64,000 nucleotides of DNA from an uncultured Eubacteriales bacterium (GTDB lineage Bacteria > Bacillota > Clostridia > Oscillospirales > Acutalibacteraceae). The position numbers and the translations under genes are program-made. Positions 35,390 through 43,195 of this stretch are shown here, piece after piece (the first letter of the stretch is position 1; each line of letters opens with the position of its first letter). The notes below the pieces were generated by a model. The model saw only the letters and a list, made by a program, of their open reading frames with translations, was not told the DNA's origin and did no database searches. Where the stretch lies: NCBI GenBank assembly GCA_910580045.1, contig CAJTXF010000004.1:1-64000 (forward strand). Reading direction: 5' to 3'.

Positions 35390-36508
35390 ATGGCTAAATT
35401 AAAGATTGGTTTTATTGGCTGCGGCGGCATCGCCAACCAGAAGCATCTGCCCGGCATGTCCCAGCAGACTGAGCATGTAGATTTGTGCGCTTTCTGTGAT
35501 TTGATTCCCGAGCGCGCCGAGAAGGCCGCAAAAGAGTACGGCACTCCTGACGCCAAGGTTTACACTGACTATCATGAGCTGCTGGCTGACCCCACCATTG
35601 ACGCTGTCCATGTGCTGACCCCCAACATCGCCCACTGTGAAATCACCGTGGCCGCTCTGGAAGCCGGCAAGCACGTGCTCTGCGAGAAGCCCATGGCCGC
35701 CACTCCCGAAGATGCCCAGAAGATGCTGGACGCCCGGGACCGCACCGGCAAGATGCTGACCATTGGCTATCAGTACCGTCATTTCCATGAGAACGCTGTG
35801 GCCCGCAAGGTTGTTGCTGACGGCTGGCTGGGCGACATCTACTATGCTGAGGCTACTTATCTGCGCCGCCGCGGCGTACCCACCTGGGGCGTGTTCACCG
35901 ACAAGTCCAAGCAGGGCGGCGGACCCCTGATTGACATCGGCACCCATGCGCTGGACAACACCCTGTTCCTGATGAACAACTATGACGTGGACTATGTGGT
36001 CGGCACTTCCTTCGAGAAGCTGGGCCGCCTGCTCACTCCCGATGTACAGGGCCAGAACAACTGGATGGGCGACCCTGACCACTGGAACAACGAGACCTAT
36101 GACGTGGAGGATTCCGCTGTAGGCCAGATTAAGATGAAGAACGGCGCTGTTATCAACCTGCGCGCTTCCTGGGCGCTGAACATGGCGGAGAAGGCTGGCT
36201 GCGACAACCAGGCTCACACTTTGCTGTGCGGCACCAAGGGCGGCCTGGACACCCTGGAGGGCCGTGTCCGCCTGAACCACATCGTTGCCAACGAGCAGAG
36301 CATCACTTGGGTCGGCGACAAGATTCGCGGCTATATCCCCGGCTTCAGCCAGGGCCCCGCACCGCTCAGCAAGGAGCATGACATCTGGGTCAAGGCTCTG
36401 CGCGGCGAGGGCGAGCTGTTCGTTACCGCTGACCAGGCCTTTGTGGTCACCAAGATTCTGGACGCTATCTACCAGTCTTCCAAGACCGGCCAGGCCATCA
36501 AGTTTTAA
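35390..36508 (+). CDS. Gfo/Idh/MocA oxidoreductase, DgpA-like
   Basis: A 372-residue NAD(P) sugar oxidoreductase. N-terminal Rossmann loop GFIGCGGIANQKH (7-19), catalytic K100 in CEKPMAA and the metal/substrate box GGGPLIDIGTHALD (about 181-194). The sequence resembles, from memory, the gut enzymes (DgpA and relatives) that oxidise the 3-OH of glucosyl groups during C-glycoside cleavage, notably RRRGVPTWGVF-DKSKQGGG. ATG 35390 is chosen for AGGAGG upstream and family fit. It is followed 22 bases later by a sugar isomerase. High use of preferred codons suggests strong expression. Confidence 0.85.
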   Translation: MAKLKIGFIGCGGIANQKHLPGMSQQTEHVDLCAFCDLIPERAEKAAKEYGTPDAKVYTDYHELLADPTIDAVHVLTPNIAHCEITVAALEAGKHVLCEKPMAATPEDAQKMLDARDRTGKMLTIGYQYRHFHENAVARKVVADGWLGDIYYAEATYLRRRGVPTWGVFTDKSKQGGGPLIDIGTHALDNTLFLMNNYDVDYVVGTSFEKLGRLLTPDVQGQNNWMGDPDHWNNETYDVEDSAVGQIKMKNGAVINLRASWALNMAEKAGCDNQAHTLLCGTKGGLDTLEGRVRLNHIVANEQSITWVGDKIRGYIPGFSQGPAPLSKEHDIWVKALRGEGELFVTADQAFVVTKILDAIYQSSKTGQAIKF

Positions 36509-36530
36509 GGCCGACGCGAGGTAGAACAGC

Positions 36531-37382
36531 ATGGAAAATATCAATCTGCAATTGTATTCCTTTGGCCATGACTGCCCCCTCTCCGCTGTGGAGAAAATCA
36601 AGAAGGCCGGTGAGATGGGATACGCTGGCGTGGAGTTTGCCCAGGACTATAAAGATGTACCGGTTGAGGACATCAAGAAGGCCCTGGAGGAAGCTGGCGT
36701 GAAGGCTGTTTCCGCTCATGTTCCCTTTGAGATGATGGGTGAGCATCTGCCCTATCTGGCCCAGCTGGGCGTGAAGTATGTTGCCTGCCCCATGACCTCT
36801 TTCTGCGATGCGGATGAGGCCAAAGAGGTGGCCGCCGAGCTGAACAAGTGGGGCGCTGAGGCCAAGAAGTATGGCATTACCATTGGCTATCACAATCATA
36901 CCCAGGAGTTCAACAAGGACCAGGATAAGTACCTGTTCGACTGGGTTATGGAAAATACCGACCCGGAGACCGTCGCTTTTGAGATTGACTGCGGCTGGGC
37001 TTCCGCTGCCGGTATCAACCCCGTGGAGTATATCAACGCCCATGCGGGCCGTATTGCCGCCATCCATATCAAAGAGAACGGCGCGGTGATTGGCCCCGAC
37101 CCGGCAAGCTCCCGGAAAAATCCTCCTGCTTGGCCCAAGTTTGAGCTGGATGAGAACGGCAAGCCCATCTTCCCCCCTGAGTTCATCGCAAAGATGCAGG
37201 AGCGGGACAAGCTGAATGTTCCCACTGGCAGTGGCATTGTGGACTGGAAGGCTGTAAAAGCCGCAGCTGACGCCCAGCGCGACGGCGTGATTTACGTGGT
37301 CGAGCGCGAGGCCAGCTATGACGGCAAGAGCCGGATAGACTGCCTGCAGGAGGACGTCAACTGGCTGAAAGCCAACGTCTGA
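36531..37382 (+). CDS. Sugar phosphate isomerase/epimerase family protein (TIM barrel)
   Basis: A 283-residue AP endonuclease 2-type TIM barrel of the sugar isomerase/IolE-like group. Metal-ligand regions are visible: YHNHTQEF, FEIDCGWASAAG, IHIKENG and the late VVEREASYDG. It is co-transcribed with the Gfo/Idh oxidoreductase, a pairing seen in inositol catabolism and in 3-keto-glycoside cleavage (DgpB/DgpC-type). The substrate cannot be fixed from the sequence. A terminator follows. Confidence 0.83.
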   Translation: MENINLQLYSFGHDCPLSAVEKIKKAGEMGYAGVEFAQDYKDVPVEDIKKALEEAGVKAVSAHVPFEMMGEHLPYLAQLGVKYVACPMTSFCDADEAKEVAAELNKWGAEAKKYGITIGYHNHTQEFNKDQDKYLFDWVMENTDPETVAFEIDCGWASAAGINPVEYINAHAGRIAAIHIKENGAVIGPDPASSRKNPPAWPKFELDENGKPIFPPEFIAKMQERDKLNVPTGSGIVDWKAVKAAADAQRDGVIYVVEREASYDGKSRIDCLQEDVNWLKANV

Positions 37383-37410
37383 TTCTGAACTCTACAACTT
37401 GTAATAAAAG

Positions 37411-37440
37411 GAGCCCCCGCCAACAGCGAGGGCTCTTTTT
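37411..37440 (+). terminator. Terminator after the isomerase gene
   Basis: GAGCCC (37411-37416) pairs with GGGCTC (37430-37435), with further CCGC/GCG pairing inside, followed by TTTTT. Confidence 0.88.
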
Positions 37441-37448
37441 GTATGGAT

Positions 37449-38027
37449 TTACAGGGACTTGGCAGAGGCTTTCGCAAAGGAAAAATAGTCATCCCGCAGG
37501 ATGGAATAGCACACATCGTCACAGATTTTGCCGTCACAGCGCTTACTGGCCCAGGGAACTACCCCCTCCAGCTTAAAGCCGCACTTCTCAATGACCCGCT
37601 GGGAGCGCATATTGTCAGCGTAGTGGCTGACAGCCATCACGTCCACTTTTTTCTTCTCAAAGGCATTGGAAACCATAGCGCCCAGGGCCTCTGTCATATA
37701 GCCCTGCCCCCACTGGTCCCGGCGAAGCTCATATCCCACGGAGAGGCTGTTAACATGGAAACGCCGCAGGTCAGTTTGATATTTAATCCGGCCAATCACC
37801 TCATGCGTGGACTTGAGTACAATGGCGTAGCAGTCGTCATTCCGCAAATCCCGGGCAAAGGCGTCAGCAGCAGCCTGCAGATTCTCCGCGGGGCGGCACC
37901 CTGCGGGAATCATCACCAGTGGGTCAGAAATAATGGGGATAAAGGACTCAAAGTCCCGGCGCTCCCAACGGCGGAGAAGAAGGCGGGGCGTCTCTATACT
38001 GCTTCTGGGCCAGTGGAAGATTTTCAT
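37449..38027 (-). CDS. GNAT acetyltransferase (RimJ/RimL type)
   Basis: A 192-residue acetyltransferase: ETPRLLLRRWERRDFESF opens the RimJ/RimL pattern, LSVGYELRRDQWGQGYMTEAL holds the acetyl-CoA loop (QWGQGYM), and NMRSQRVIEKCGFKLEG closes it. ATG 38027 has AGGAGG ten bases upstream; the frame open to 38096 overlaps the previous gene and is not family-like. Substrate unknown. It ends the minus-strand unit with the methyltransferase and hpf. Confidence 0.85.
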   Translation of the reverse strand: MKIFHWPRSSIETPRLLLRRWERRDFESFIPIISDPLVMIPAGCRPAENLQAAADAFARDLRNDDCYAIVLKSTHEVIGRIKYQTDLRRFHVNSLSVGYELRRDQWGQGYMTEALGAMVSNAFEKKKVDVMAVSHYADNMRSQRVIEKCGFKLEGVVPWASKRCDGKICDDVCYSILRDDYFSFAKASAKSL

Positions 38028-38041
38028 GGGATTGCATCCTC

Positions 38042-39175
38042 CTATCGGGCGGCAGGGCCTGCCTTCTCCCCTTTGAAGTACTGATAAAACTGGCACCGAA
38101 TCATCCCGTTATACAGCTTGCGCCGCTTATCTGCCTTGCGGCCAAAGAGCTTCTCAAAATCCTCCTCTGGGGTGATGATGCCGTAGCTCCACCCCCGGGC
38201 AGGCTGGAACACCCGGCCCAGCTCCCTGTACAGCTTTCCGGCTTCCCGCTGGTCCAGTAAGCGCTGTCCATAGGGCGGGTTGCACACAACACAGCCATAT
38301 TCATCCTCCCTGCGGAAGCTCCGGACATCCCGCACACAGGCAGTCAGGTGTTCCCCCACACCGGCACGCTGGGCATTGGCCAGGGTCAGCTCCACAGCGG
38401 CAGGGTCAATGTCAAAGCCCTCGCCTCGAAAGCCGCTGTCCCGGCGCTCTAAATCCTTGGCCCGTTCCCGCTCCTGACGCCAGGCAGGCTCCTGACCACC
38501 CCAGGCCTCTGCCCCGAACCTGCGGTGAATACCAGGGGCAATATTCATGGCCAAGGTCGCGGCCTCAATCAGCAGCGTGCCAGAGCCGCAGAAGGGGTCA
38601 ACAAAGTGGCCGTCCCTCCGCAGGCGGGCCAGCTTGACCAGAGCTGCTGCCAGGGTCTCCTTCATGGGTGCGGCAACAGAAGCGGGCCGGTAGCCCCGTT
38701 TATGGAGCCCAGCCCCGCTGGCGTCTATGGTGATGCTTACAAAATTTTTTAATATGCGGAATCGGATGCGGTACACAGGGCCGTCCTCAGCCAGCCAGGT
38801 ACCCCCATAGCGGGCTTTCATGGCCTCCACAACCGCCTTTTTGGTGATTGCCTGACAGTCCGGCACGCTGTGGAGCTGGCTGTTCAGGCTGCTTCCTGTT
38901 ACAGGAAAGGCGGCATTTTGGGGCAGAAACTCTGCCCAGGGCAAGGCCCGCACCCCCTGGAAGAGCTCCTCAAAGCTGCGGGCCGGGAACTCCCCCATCA
39001 GGATGCCAATCCGCTCCGCATAGCGGCTGTTTATGTTGGCTCTGGCCAGAATGTCCCAGCCGCCTGAAAAGAGCACCCGCCCATTTTCAGCCTGGACATT
39101 CTCACAGCTCAGCTCTTTCAGCTCCTGGGCGACCAGGCCTTCTGTCCCCATTAAGCAAGGCGCGGAAAATCTCAC
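38042..39175 (-). CDS. THUMP-domain RNA methyltransferase (YpsC/RlmL-like)
   Basis: A 377-residue RNA methyltransferase. The first half is a THUMP-containing RNA-binding region (CLMGTEGLVAQELKELS; SLNSQLHSVPDCQ); the C-terminal catalytic domain shows DPFCGSGTLLIEAA (motif I) and CNPPYGQRL (motif IV, N-methylation type). It corresponds to the N-terminal half of E. coli RlmL, which makes m2G2445 in 23S rRNA, and to B. subtilis YpsC. Its start overlaps the hpf stop by four bases. Confidence 0.88.
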   Translation of the reverse strand: MRFSAPCLMGTEGLVAQELKELSCENVQAENGRVLFSGGWDILARANINSRYAERIGILMGEFPARSFEELFQGVRALPWAEFLPQNAAFPVTGSSLNSQLHSVPDCQAITKKAVVEAMKARYGGTWLAEDGPVYRIRFRILKNFVSITIDASGAGLHKRGYRPASVAAPMKETLAAALVKLARLRRDGHFVDPFCGSGTLLIEAATLAMNIAPGIHRRFGAEAWGGQEPAWRQERERAKDLERRDSGFRGEGFDIDPAAVELTLANAQRAGVGEHLTACVRDVRSFRREDEYGCVVCNPPYGQRLLDQREAGKLYRELGRVFQPARGWSYGIITPEEDFEKLFGRKADKRRKLYNGMIRCQFYQYFKGEKAGPAAR

Positions 39176-39699
39176 TTTTCTTCTGGAACCAGCAGGCCAT
39201 AGTCCCCGGTCTTGCGGCGGTACACTACGTTAATCTCCCCGCTCTGGTCGTCCCGGAACATAAAGAACTCGTGGTCAAGCATGTTCATCTGCATGATGGC
39301 CTCCTCTGGGGTCATCACCTTCACGGCGAAGCGCTTGGTGCGGGCCACAGAGAGCTCCTCGTCCGGCTCGTCATAGTAATCGTCAGAGAAGGTCAGGCCC
39401 GGGTCCACCTTTTTGGCTTTTTCCAGGCGGGTCTTGTTCCGGCGCATCTGGCGGCCCAGGGCGGCAATCACATGGTCAAGGGCCTCGTTCATGTCCAAAG
39501 AGGTGTCCTCAGCCCGGCAAATCATGCCCCGCTGGCGGATGGTAATCTCCACAGTCTGGCGGTTGCGCTCCACAGTTACTGTAACGGTCGCCTCGGCATC
39601 CGCGTCAAAGATTCTCTCAAACTTGGACAGCTTCTTCTCCACCAGCTCCTTAAAGCTGGTACGCAGATTCACTTTCCTGCCAATGATGGTTATTTTCAT
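39172..39699 (-). CDS. hpf: Ribosome hibernation-promoting factor, long form
   Basis: A 175-residue long HPF. N-terminal domain (about 1-100) with ITIIGRKVNLRTSFKELVEKKLSKFERIF binds the 30S tRNA path, and the C-terminal domain (about 120-175: VKVMTPEEAIMQMNMLDHEFFMFRD) dimerises ribosomes into 100S particles. Length is normal for Firmicutes. It is preceded by GGAGG and an extended -10 promoter contained in a tandem repeat. Overlaps the rRNA methyltransferase gene downstream. Confidence 0.93.
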   Translation of the reverse strand: MKITIIGRKVNLRTSFKELVEKKLSKFERIFDADAEATVTVTVERNRQTVEITIRQRGMICRAEDTSLDMNEALDHVIAALGRQMRRNKTRLEKAKKVDPGLTFSDDYYDEPDEELSVARTKRFAVKVMTPEEAIMQMNMLDHEFFMFRDDQSGEINVVYRRKTGDYGLLVPEEK

Positions 39700-39738
39700 G
39701 GTGTCCTCCTAGTAAGTAAGAGTTAGGTTCCTGGATAC

Positions 39739-39950
39739 ATTATAGCATAGCTCCAAGCCGCTTTGCGTCTTGCCAAATCGCCAAGGCGATTTGTAACTCC
39801 GCTGCGCGGACTCAGCTCTACTGAAATATCCTGCGAATATTATAGCATAGCTCCAAGCCGCTTTGCGTCTTGCCAAATCGCTGCCGCGATTTCTGGAACT
39901 GCTCCGCAGTTCCAACTCTGCTGAAATGTCCTAGGGATATTATAGCACAT
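39739..39950 (-). repeat. 100-bp tandem repeat carrying extended -10 promoters upstream of hpf
   Basis: Units at 39741-39840 and 39841-39940, with a ten-base start of a third. The first 41 bases are identical. Each unit then holds two hairpins whose sequence differs but whose pairing is kept: AAATCGCC/GGCGATTT versus AAATCGC/GCGATTT, and TCCGC/GCGGA versus GGAACTGC/GCAGTTCC. On the minus strand each unit border reads TGCTATAAT, an extended -10, at 39744-39739, 39844-39839 and 39944-39939, exactly 100 bases apart. Only the outermost has a reasonable -35 (TTGCGT, 39967-39962). Confidence 0.8.
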
Positions 39951-40031
39951 TGGACAAAAGAACGCAATAGCAAATGAAAAAACTATCGATAAACCGCAAG
40001 AGCATTGGGCCCCTGGCAGACGGCCTGCTGC

Positions 40032-40871
40032 TTACAGCTCCACGCTCTTGTGCCGGGTCACATGGCAACCCACGTTGACTGCCACTGGCAGGCCCGCAAT
40101 ATGAGTGGCGTATGCTTCCACATTCACAGCCAGGGCTGTTATGCTGCCCCCAAAGCCCTGGGGGCCGACGCCGGTCTCGTTTACCGCTTTCAGCAGCCTG
40201 CGCTCCAGCTCCTGGTAATAGGGGTCAGGGTTGGGCTGCTCCACATCCCGGCAGAGGGCACGCTTGGCAAGCTGGGCGCACAGCTCGAAGTCGCCGCCAA
40301 TGCCCACACCCAGCACCACCGGCGGACAGGGGTTCCCCCCTGCCTCCTTGACGGTTTTGGCCACAAAGCGGATGATTTCCTCCTCACCGGCAGCAGGGGT
40401 CAGCATGGCCAGGCGGCTCATATTCTCACTGCCGAAGCCCTTGGGCGCCACGGTCAGCTTGAGCTTGTCCCCCTCCACCAGCCGCACATGGAGCACAGCC
40501 GGGGTGTTATCCCCAGTGTTTGTCCGGCGCAGGGGGTCTGCCACTACCGAGCAGCGCAGCAGGCCCTGCACATAGCCCCGGCGGACCCCCTCGTTGACAG
40601 CCTGCTCAAAACTGCCGCTGATGTGCACCTCCTGGCCCACCTCAGCGAACACCACCGCCATGCCTGTATCTTGGCAGATGGGAATCTCCATCTGCCTGGC
40701 TGCCTGAAGGTTCCGGCACAAATCAGCCATTACCGGCTTGGCGACTGGGCTTGTCTCCTCCTGTGCTGCTTGCCGGATTCGCCCCTCCAGGCTGGGCGGG
40801 AGCTCCCGGTTGGCCTCCACGCACAGGCGCGCAATGGCCTGGCTGATTTCTTCCCCGCTGATTTCTCGCAT
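40032..40871 (-). CDS. fumA: Fumarate hydratase class I alpha subunit
   Basis: A 279-residue Fe-S hydratase subunit of the TtdA/FumA N-terminal type. Cluster cysteines fit PICQDTGMAVVF, then the NPCPPVVLGVGIGGDFELC region, and VNVGCHVTRHKS at the end. It should need a beta subunit (TtdB/FumB-like), normally the next gene, but none occurs on either side: downstream is the repeat array and hpf, upstream the S1 protein. GGAGG precedes the start. Fumarase or tartrate dehydratase cannot be separated by eye. Confidence 0.87.
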   Translation of the reverse strand: MREISGEEISQAIARLCVEANRELPPSLEGRIRQAAQEETSPVAKPVMADLCRNLQAARQMEIPICQDTGMAVVFAEVGQEVHISGSFEQAVNEGVRRGYVQGLLRCSVVADPLRRTNTGDNTPAVLHVRLVEGDKLKLTVAPKGFGSENMSRLAMLTPAAGEEEIIRFVAKTVKEAGGNPCPPVVLGVGIGGDFELCAQLAKRALCRDVEQPNPDPYYQELERRLLKAVNETGVGPQGFGGSITALAVNVEAYATHIAGLPVAVNVGCHVTRHKSVEL

Positions 40872-40899
40872 ATGTCATCCTCCGTTATCATGAAAACGC

Positions 40900-40930
40900 A
40901 AAAGCCCCGCCGCAGGGGTGAGGCTTTTTT
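40900..40930. terminator. Hairpin terminator between S1 gene and fumarase
   Basis: AAAGCC/GGCTTT flanks with inner CCCC/GGGG; six T on the plus side and four A (minus-strand T) on the other. Both neighbours are on the minus strand and only 28 bases separate it from the fumarase start, so fumarase may rely on read-through. Confidence 0.7.
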
Positions 40931-40960
40931 CTCGTTTTGAGCTTTGTTTGTGAAACCTTA

Positions 40961-41049
40961 TATTCACAGCGGACCACCGCAGGAGCGAAGGATTGTATCG
41001 TCAAGTGACAGAAAATCTCTGCCCACACGGTATCCATCCGCTGTGAATA
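40961..41049. repeat. Dispersed palindromic element, copy B
   Basis: An 89-base unit with perfect 13-base terminal inverted repeats, TATTCACAGCGGA (40961-40973) and TCCGCTGTGAATA (41037-41049). It shares internal boxes GCAGGAGCGA-GGATT, TCGTCA and CAGAAAATC with 6649-6728. It lies just after the S1 gene stop (41085) on the minus strand. Confidence 0.75.
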
Positions 41050-41084
41050 CAAGTTTCTTGTTCTGCATGGAGCCCGCGCCTCAA

Positions 41085-41600
41085 TCAGCCCTTGTTTCCC
41101 CGGCGGGAATAGCCCCGGCGGGTCTCATTGCCCCGCTTCAAATCAGACATCTTCTCATCGCTGGTCTGCTTGAAACGGCTCATCATATCCTCAAAGCTGC
41201 CGCTGTCATTTCTGCGGCCCTGCCATTCAAAGTCGCCCGGACGGCCGGGGCCTGGAGTGGGCTCTGGGCGAGGCGCTCTGGGAGGTCTGGGTCCGCGCTC
41301 CTGCCTTCTGCCGGCACCCTGGCCAGGCGCGCCCCCTGGACGCCGGGGACGGTGCTGCTCCTCTGGAGGCAGAGCTTTTTTCATGGAAAGGCTGATTTTC
41401 CCCTCCTCGCTGATGGCCAGCACCTTCACTTTGACAGTCTGCCCCTCTGTCACGAAATCCTTAATCTCGTTGACAAAAGTGGGGGCCACCTCTGAGATGT
41501 GCACCATTCCAGTCTCTCCGCCCTCAAAGCTGACAAAAGCCCCGAACTTTGTAATGCCTGTGACCTTACCCTCGTAGATTTCTCCAACCGCAAGCCCCAT
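41085..41600 (-). CDS. S1 RNA-binding domain protein (YabR-like)
   Basis: A 171-residue protein with one S1/OB domain at 1-76 (GEIYEGKVTGITKFGAFVSF, MVHISEVA, VKVKVLAISEEGKISLSMK) and a long disordered Arg/Gly/Pro tail (RRPGGAPGQGAGRRQERGPR...). This matches YabR/general stress protein 13 relatives, which sit after divIC as here. The RG-rich tail is longer than in B. subtilis and should add RNA or ribosome affinity. Confidence 0.88.
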   Translation of the reverse strand: MGLAVGEIYEGKVTGITKFGAFVSFEGGETGMVHISEVAPTFVNEIKDFVTEGQTVKVKVLAISEEGKISLSMKKALPPEEQHRPRRPGGAPGQGAGRRQERGPRPPRAPRPEPTPGPGRPGDFEWQGRRNDSGSFEDMMSRFKQTSDEKMSDLKRGNETRRGYSRRGNKG

Positions 41601-41653
41601 AATCTCCCGTGTTCCTCCTCGATTTTCTCTTCTCGTTCTCGGCCCTGCCTCCG

Positions 41654-41974
41654 TTACTCGCCGCCCATGTCAATAAAGACCTTCTCGCCAGGTTTGGCAT
41701 AGTCCAAATCCACTCTGGCCCGGTGCTCTGCATAAGCGCCCAGGCCGTTCTCGTCGCTTATAGAGCGGCGGAGCTCCTGGTTCTTCTGGTTCTGGGTCTC
41801 CAGCTGCGCCTGCAGCGCCACCAGCTGCTGACGCTTCTCGGCAATCTGCACCTGGCGCTCAACAATGGAGAACAGCACGACCACCGCCATGCAGAGCACA
41901 GCCAGCTTCAGCAGGAAGCTGCCCCGAGCCTTTTTCTTTTTCGCCTTCTGGGGCTGCTCTTTCGCCTGGCGCAC
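41654..41974 (-). CDS. divIC: Septum formation initiator, DivIC/FtsB family
   Basis: A 106-residue bitopic division protein: basic N-terminus (KEQPQKAKKKKARG), one membrane segment (about 20-38, FLLKLAVLCMAVVVLFSIV) and an outer coiled coil (QIAEKRQQLVALQAQLETQNQKNQEL), then the DivIC end ENGLGAYAEHRARVDLDYAKPGEKVF. It belongs to the rqcP-yabP-yabQ-divIC-yabR order known in Firmicutes. It has its own promoter at 42032-42060. Confidence 0.9.
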   Translation of the reverse strand: MRQAKEQPQKAKKKKARGSFLLKLAVLCMAVVVLFSIVERQVQIAEKRQQLVALQAQLETQNQKNQELRRSISDENGLGAYAEHRARVDLDYAKPGEKVFIDMGGE

Positions 41975-42031
41975 ACGCTGTCCCTCCCCGCTGATGGCCT
42001 GTGCCCTCGGGGCCTTGACCGTAGTAATCCA

Positions 42032-42060
42032 ATTATATCTAGTTTACGTAATATTTTCAA
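42032..42060 (-). promoter_or_regulatory. Promoter of divIC
   Basis: Minus strand TTGAAA (42060-42055), 17-base spacer, TATAAT (42037-42032). The DNA behind it to yabQ (42061-42203) is strikingly AT-rich, with no gene. Confidence 0.82.
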
Positions 42061-42203
42061 GGGTTTTTTTCGTTTTTTCTGTCTCGTACCAGATTTTTTT
42101 ATTCTCCCTAGAACAGACATTCGTTTTTTCAGGTTTTCTCTTGGTGTTTTCGTACAGGCGTTCGATTTTGTGGGTTGACCAACCACACTTTTGGTTAACA
42201 TAA

Positions 42204-42749
42204 TCATTTTGCTCGTGTCTCCACACTTCTGCCGGGAGAAGTACGCCCATTGCTGGGCAAGTGATTCCGAGTGCGGGCGGCAGCTTGTTTCCCACGGCCT
42301 TTGCCCCGGCGGGCGCGGCGCCTTTTCTTGGGCTTCTTTGCTGGCAGAAGTTTGCGCAGGAGTTCCTTCACCCGGGCGAACAGCCTCTTCCCCCATACCG
42401 CGAGAGGACGGAAGATTCGTCTGCGGAGAAAACCGCGCAGTTTGCCTGTCACTTTCCGCAGCCATGCAGCTGTGCCGTTGACAAGCGAATCCAGGGCGCA
42501 GATTGTCCCCCAAGCGCCCAGTCCCTGGAGAACCACCTGAAACAGCCGCAGCCGTCCTTTATCTATGGCCAGCGCCACTGTGAAGGCAACCACCGCGCAG
42601 AGCGGCCCCAGCAGCAGGTCGCTGACAAACAGAAAAATCCGGCCGCCCCGCAGGAGAAGCCGGGCCAGCTTCAGGGCCAAAAACGCCCCGCCCAGCAGTG
42701 CCCCGGTGGCAAGGCACAGGCAGGCCCCGGGCAGGGAGAGGGTATTCAT
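42204..42749 (-). CDS. yabQ: Spore cortex biosynthesis protein YabQ
   Basis: A 181-residue membrane protein with several N-terminal hydrophobic segments (LCLATGALLGGAFLALKLARLLL; FLFVSDLLLGPLCAVVAFTVALAI) and a very basic C-terminal tail (PAKKPKKRRRARRGKGRGK). Length and position after yabP match YabQ, needed for cortex formation in spores. It is translationally coupled to yabP by ATGA. Sporulation sigma-E control is expected from the family but I see no certain promoter. Confidence 0.82.
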   Translation of the reverse strand: MNTLSLPGACLCLATGALLGGAFLALKLARLLLRGGRIFLFVSDLLLGPLCAVVAFTVALAIDKGRLRLFQVVLQGLGAWGTICALDSLVNGTAAWLRKVTGKLRGFLRRRIFRPLAVWGKRLFARVKELLRKLLPAKKPKKRRRARRGKGRGKQAAARTRNHLPSNGRTSPGRSVETRAK

Positions 42750-43024
42750 TTGAAGAGCCTGCCGAAAAAGGACAGGTTCGGCCCGCTCTCGGTATAGGAC
42801 ACCGCGCCCACCTTGCCCTTTACCAGCATATCGCCGGTATCGGAATTCAGGCTCTCAATATGCAGGGCTTCCCCCTTAATGTTCAGCTGGCCCAAATCAG
42901 TCTGGGCAGTAATCAGCTCGTCACTGAAAAAGTCCACCCGCTGGATGCCGGTGGCGGTCATACGCTCCCGGTCGTTTAGGGTCAGGCTGTGCTTTTTTAC
43001 CAGCCTGCCCGGTTGCTCCGTCAT
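42746..43024 (-). CDS. yabP: Sporulation protein YabP
   Basis: A 92-residue protein of the YabP/YqfC family: HSLTLNDRERMTATGIQRVDFFSDELITAQTDLGQLNIKGEALHIESLN. Such proteins act in the mother cell during spore coat or cortex assembly. ATG 43024 is chosen because AAGGGG lies nine bases upstream and homology starts there; upstream codons to 43102 run into a hairpin. Overlaps yabQ by four bases. Confidence 0.88.
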   Translation of the reverse strand: MTEQPGRLVKKHSLTLNDRERMTATGIQRVDFFSDELITAQTDLGQLNIKGEALHIESLNSDTGDMLVKGKVGAVSYTESGPNLSFFGRLFK

Positions 43025-43081
43025 AGGGCTCATCCCCTTCCTGGGTAGAGTATATGCGGCAGGGCCAACCTGGTATGACAG

Positions 43082-43125
43082 AGAAAGGGCAGCGCGCCGC
43101 AAATTCGCGGAGCACTGCCCTTTCT
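43082..43125. terminator. Long hairpin between rqcP and yabP
   Basis: AGAAAGGGCAG (43082-43092) pairs with CTGCCCTTTCT (43115-43125), with inner CCGC/GCGG. No strong U-run on the minus strand, so termination of rqcP transcripts is likely but partial. Confidence 0.65.
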
Positions 43126-43195
43126 ATCGTTTTACTTTCTGCTAATCAAAGGGTTCTTTGACCTGGGCAGCAGCGCCGCCCAAGATGCTTCTCCA

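Noticed and set aside
42111..42164. Two LexA-like boxes (GAACAGACATTC and CGTACAGGCGTTCG) in the AT-rich gap before divIC
   Set aside because: Each departs from the Firmicute consensus and they lie upstream of the divIC promoter rather than over it; too weak without a genome-wide motif.
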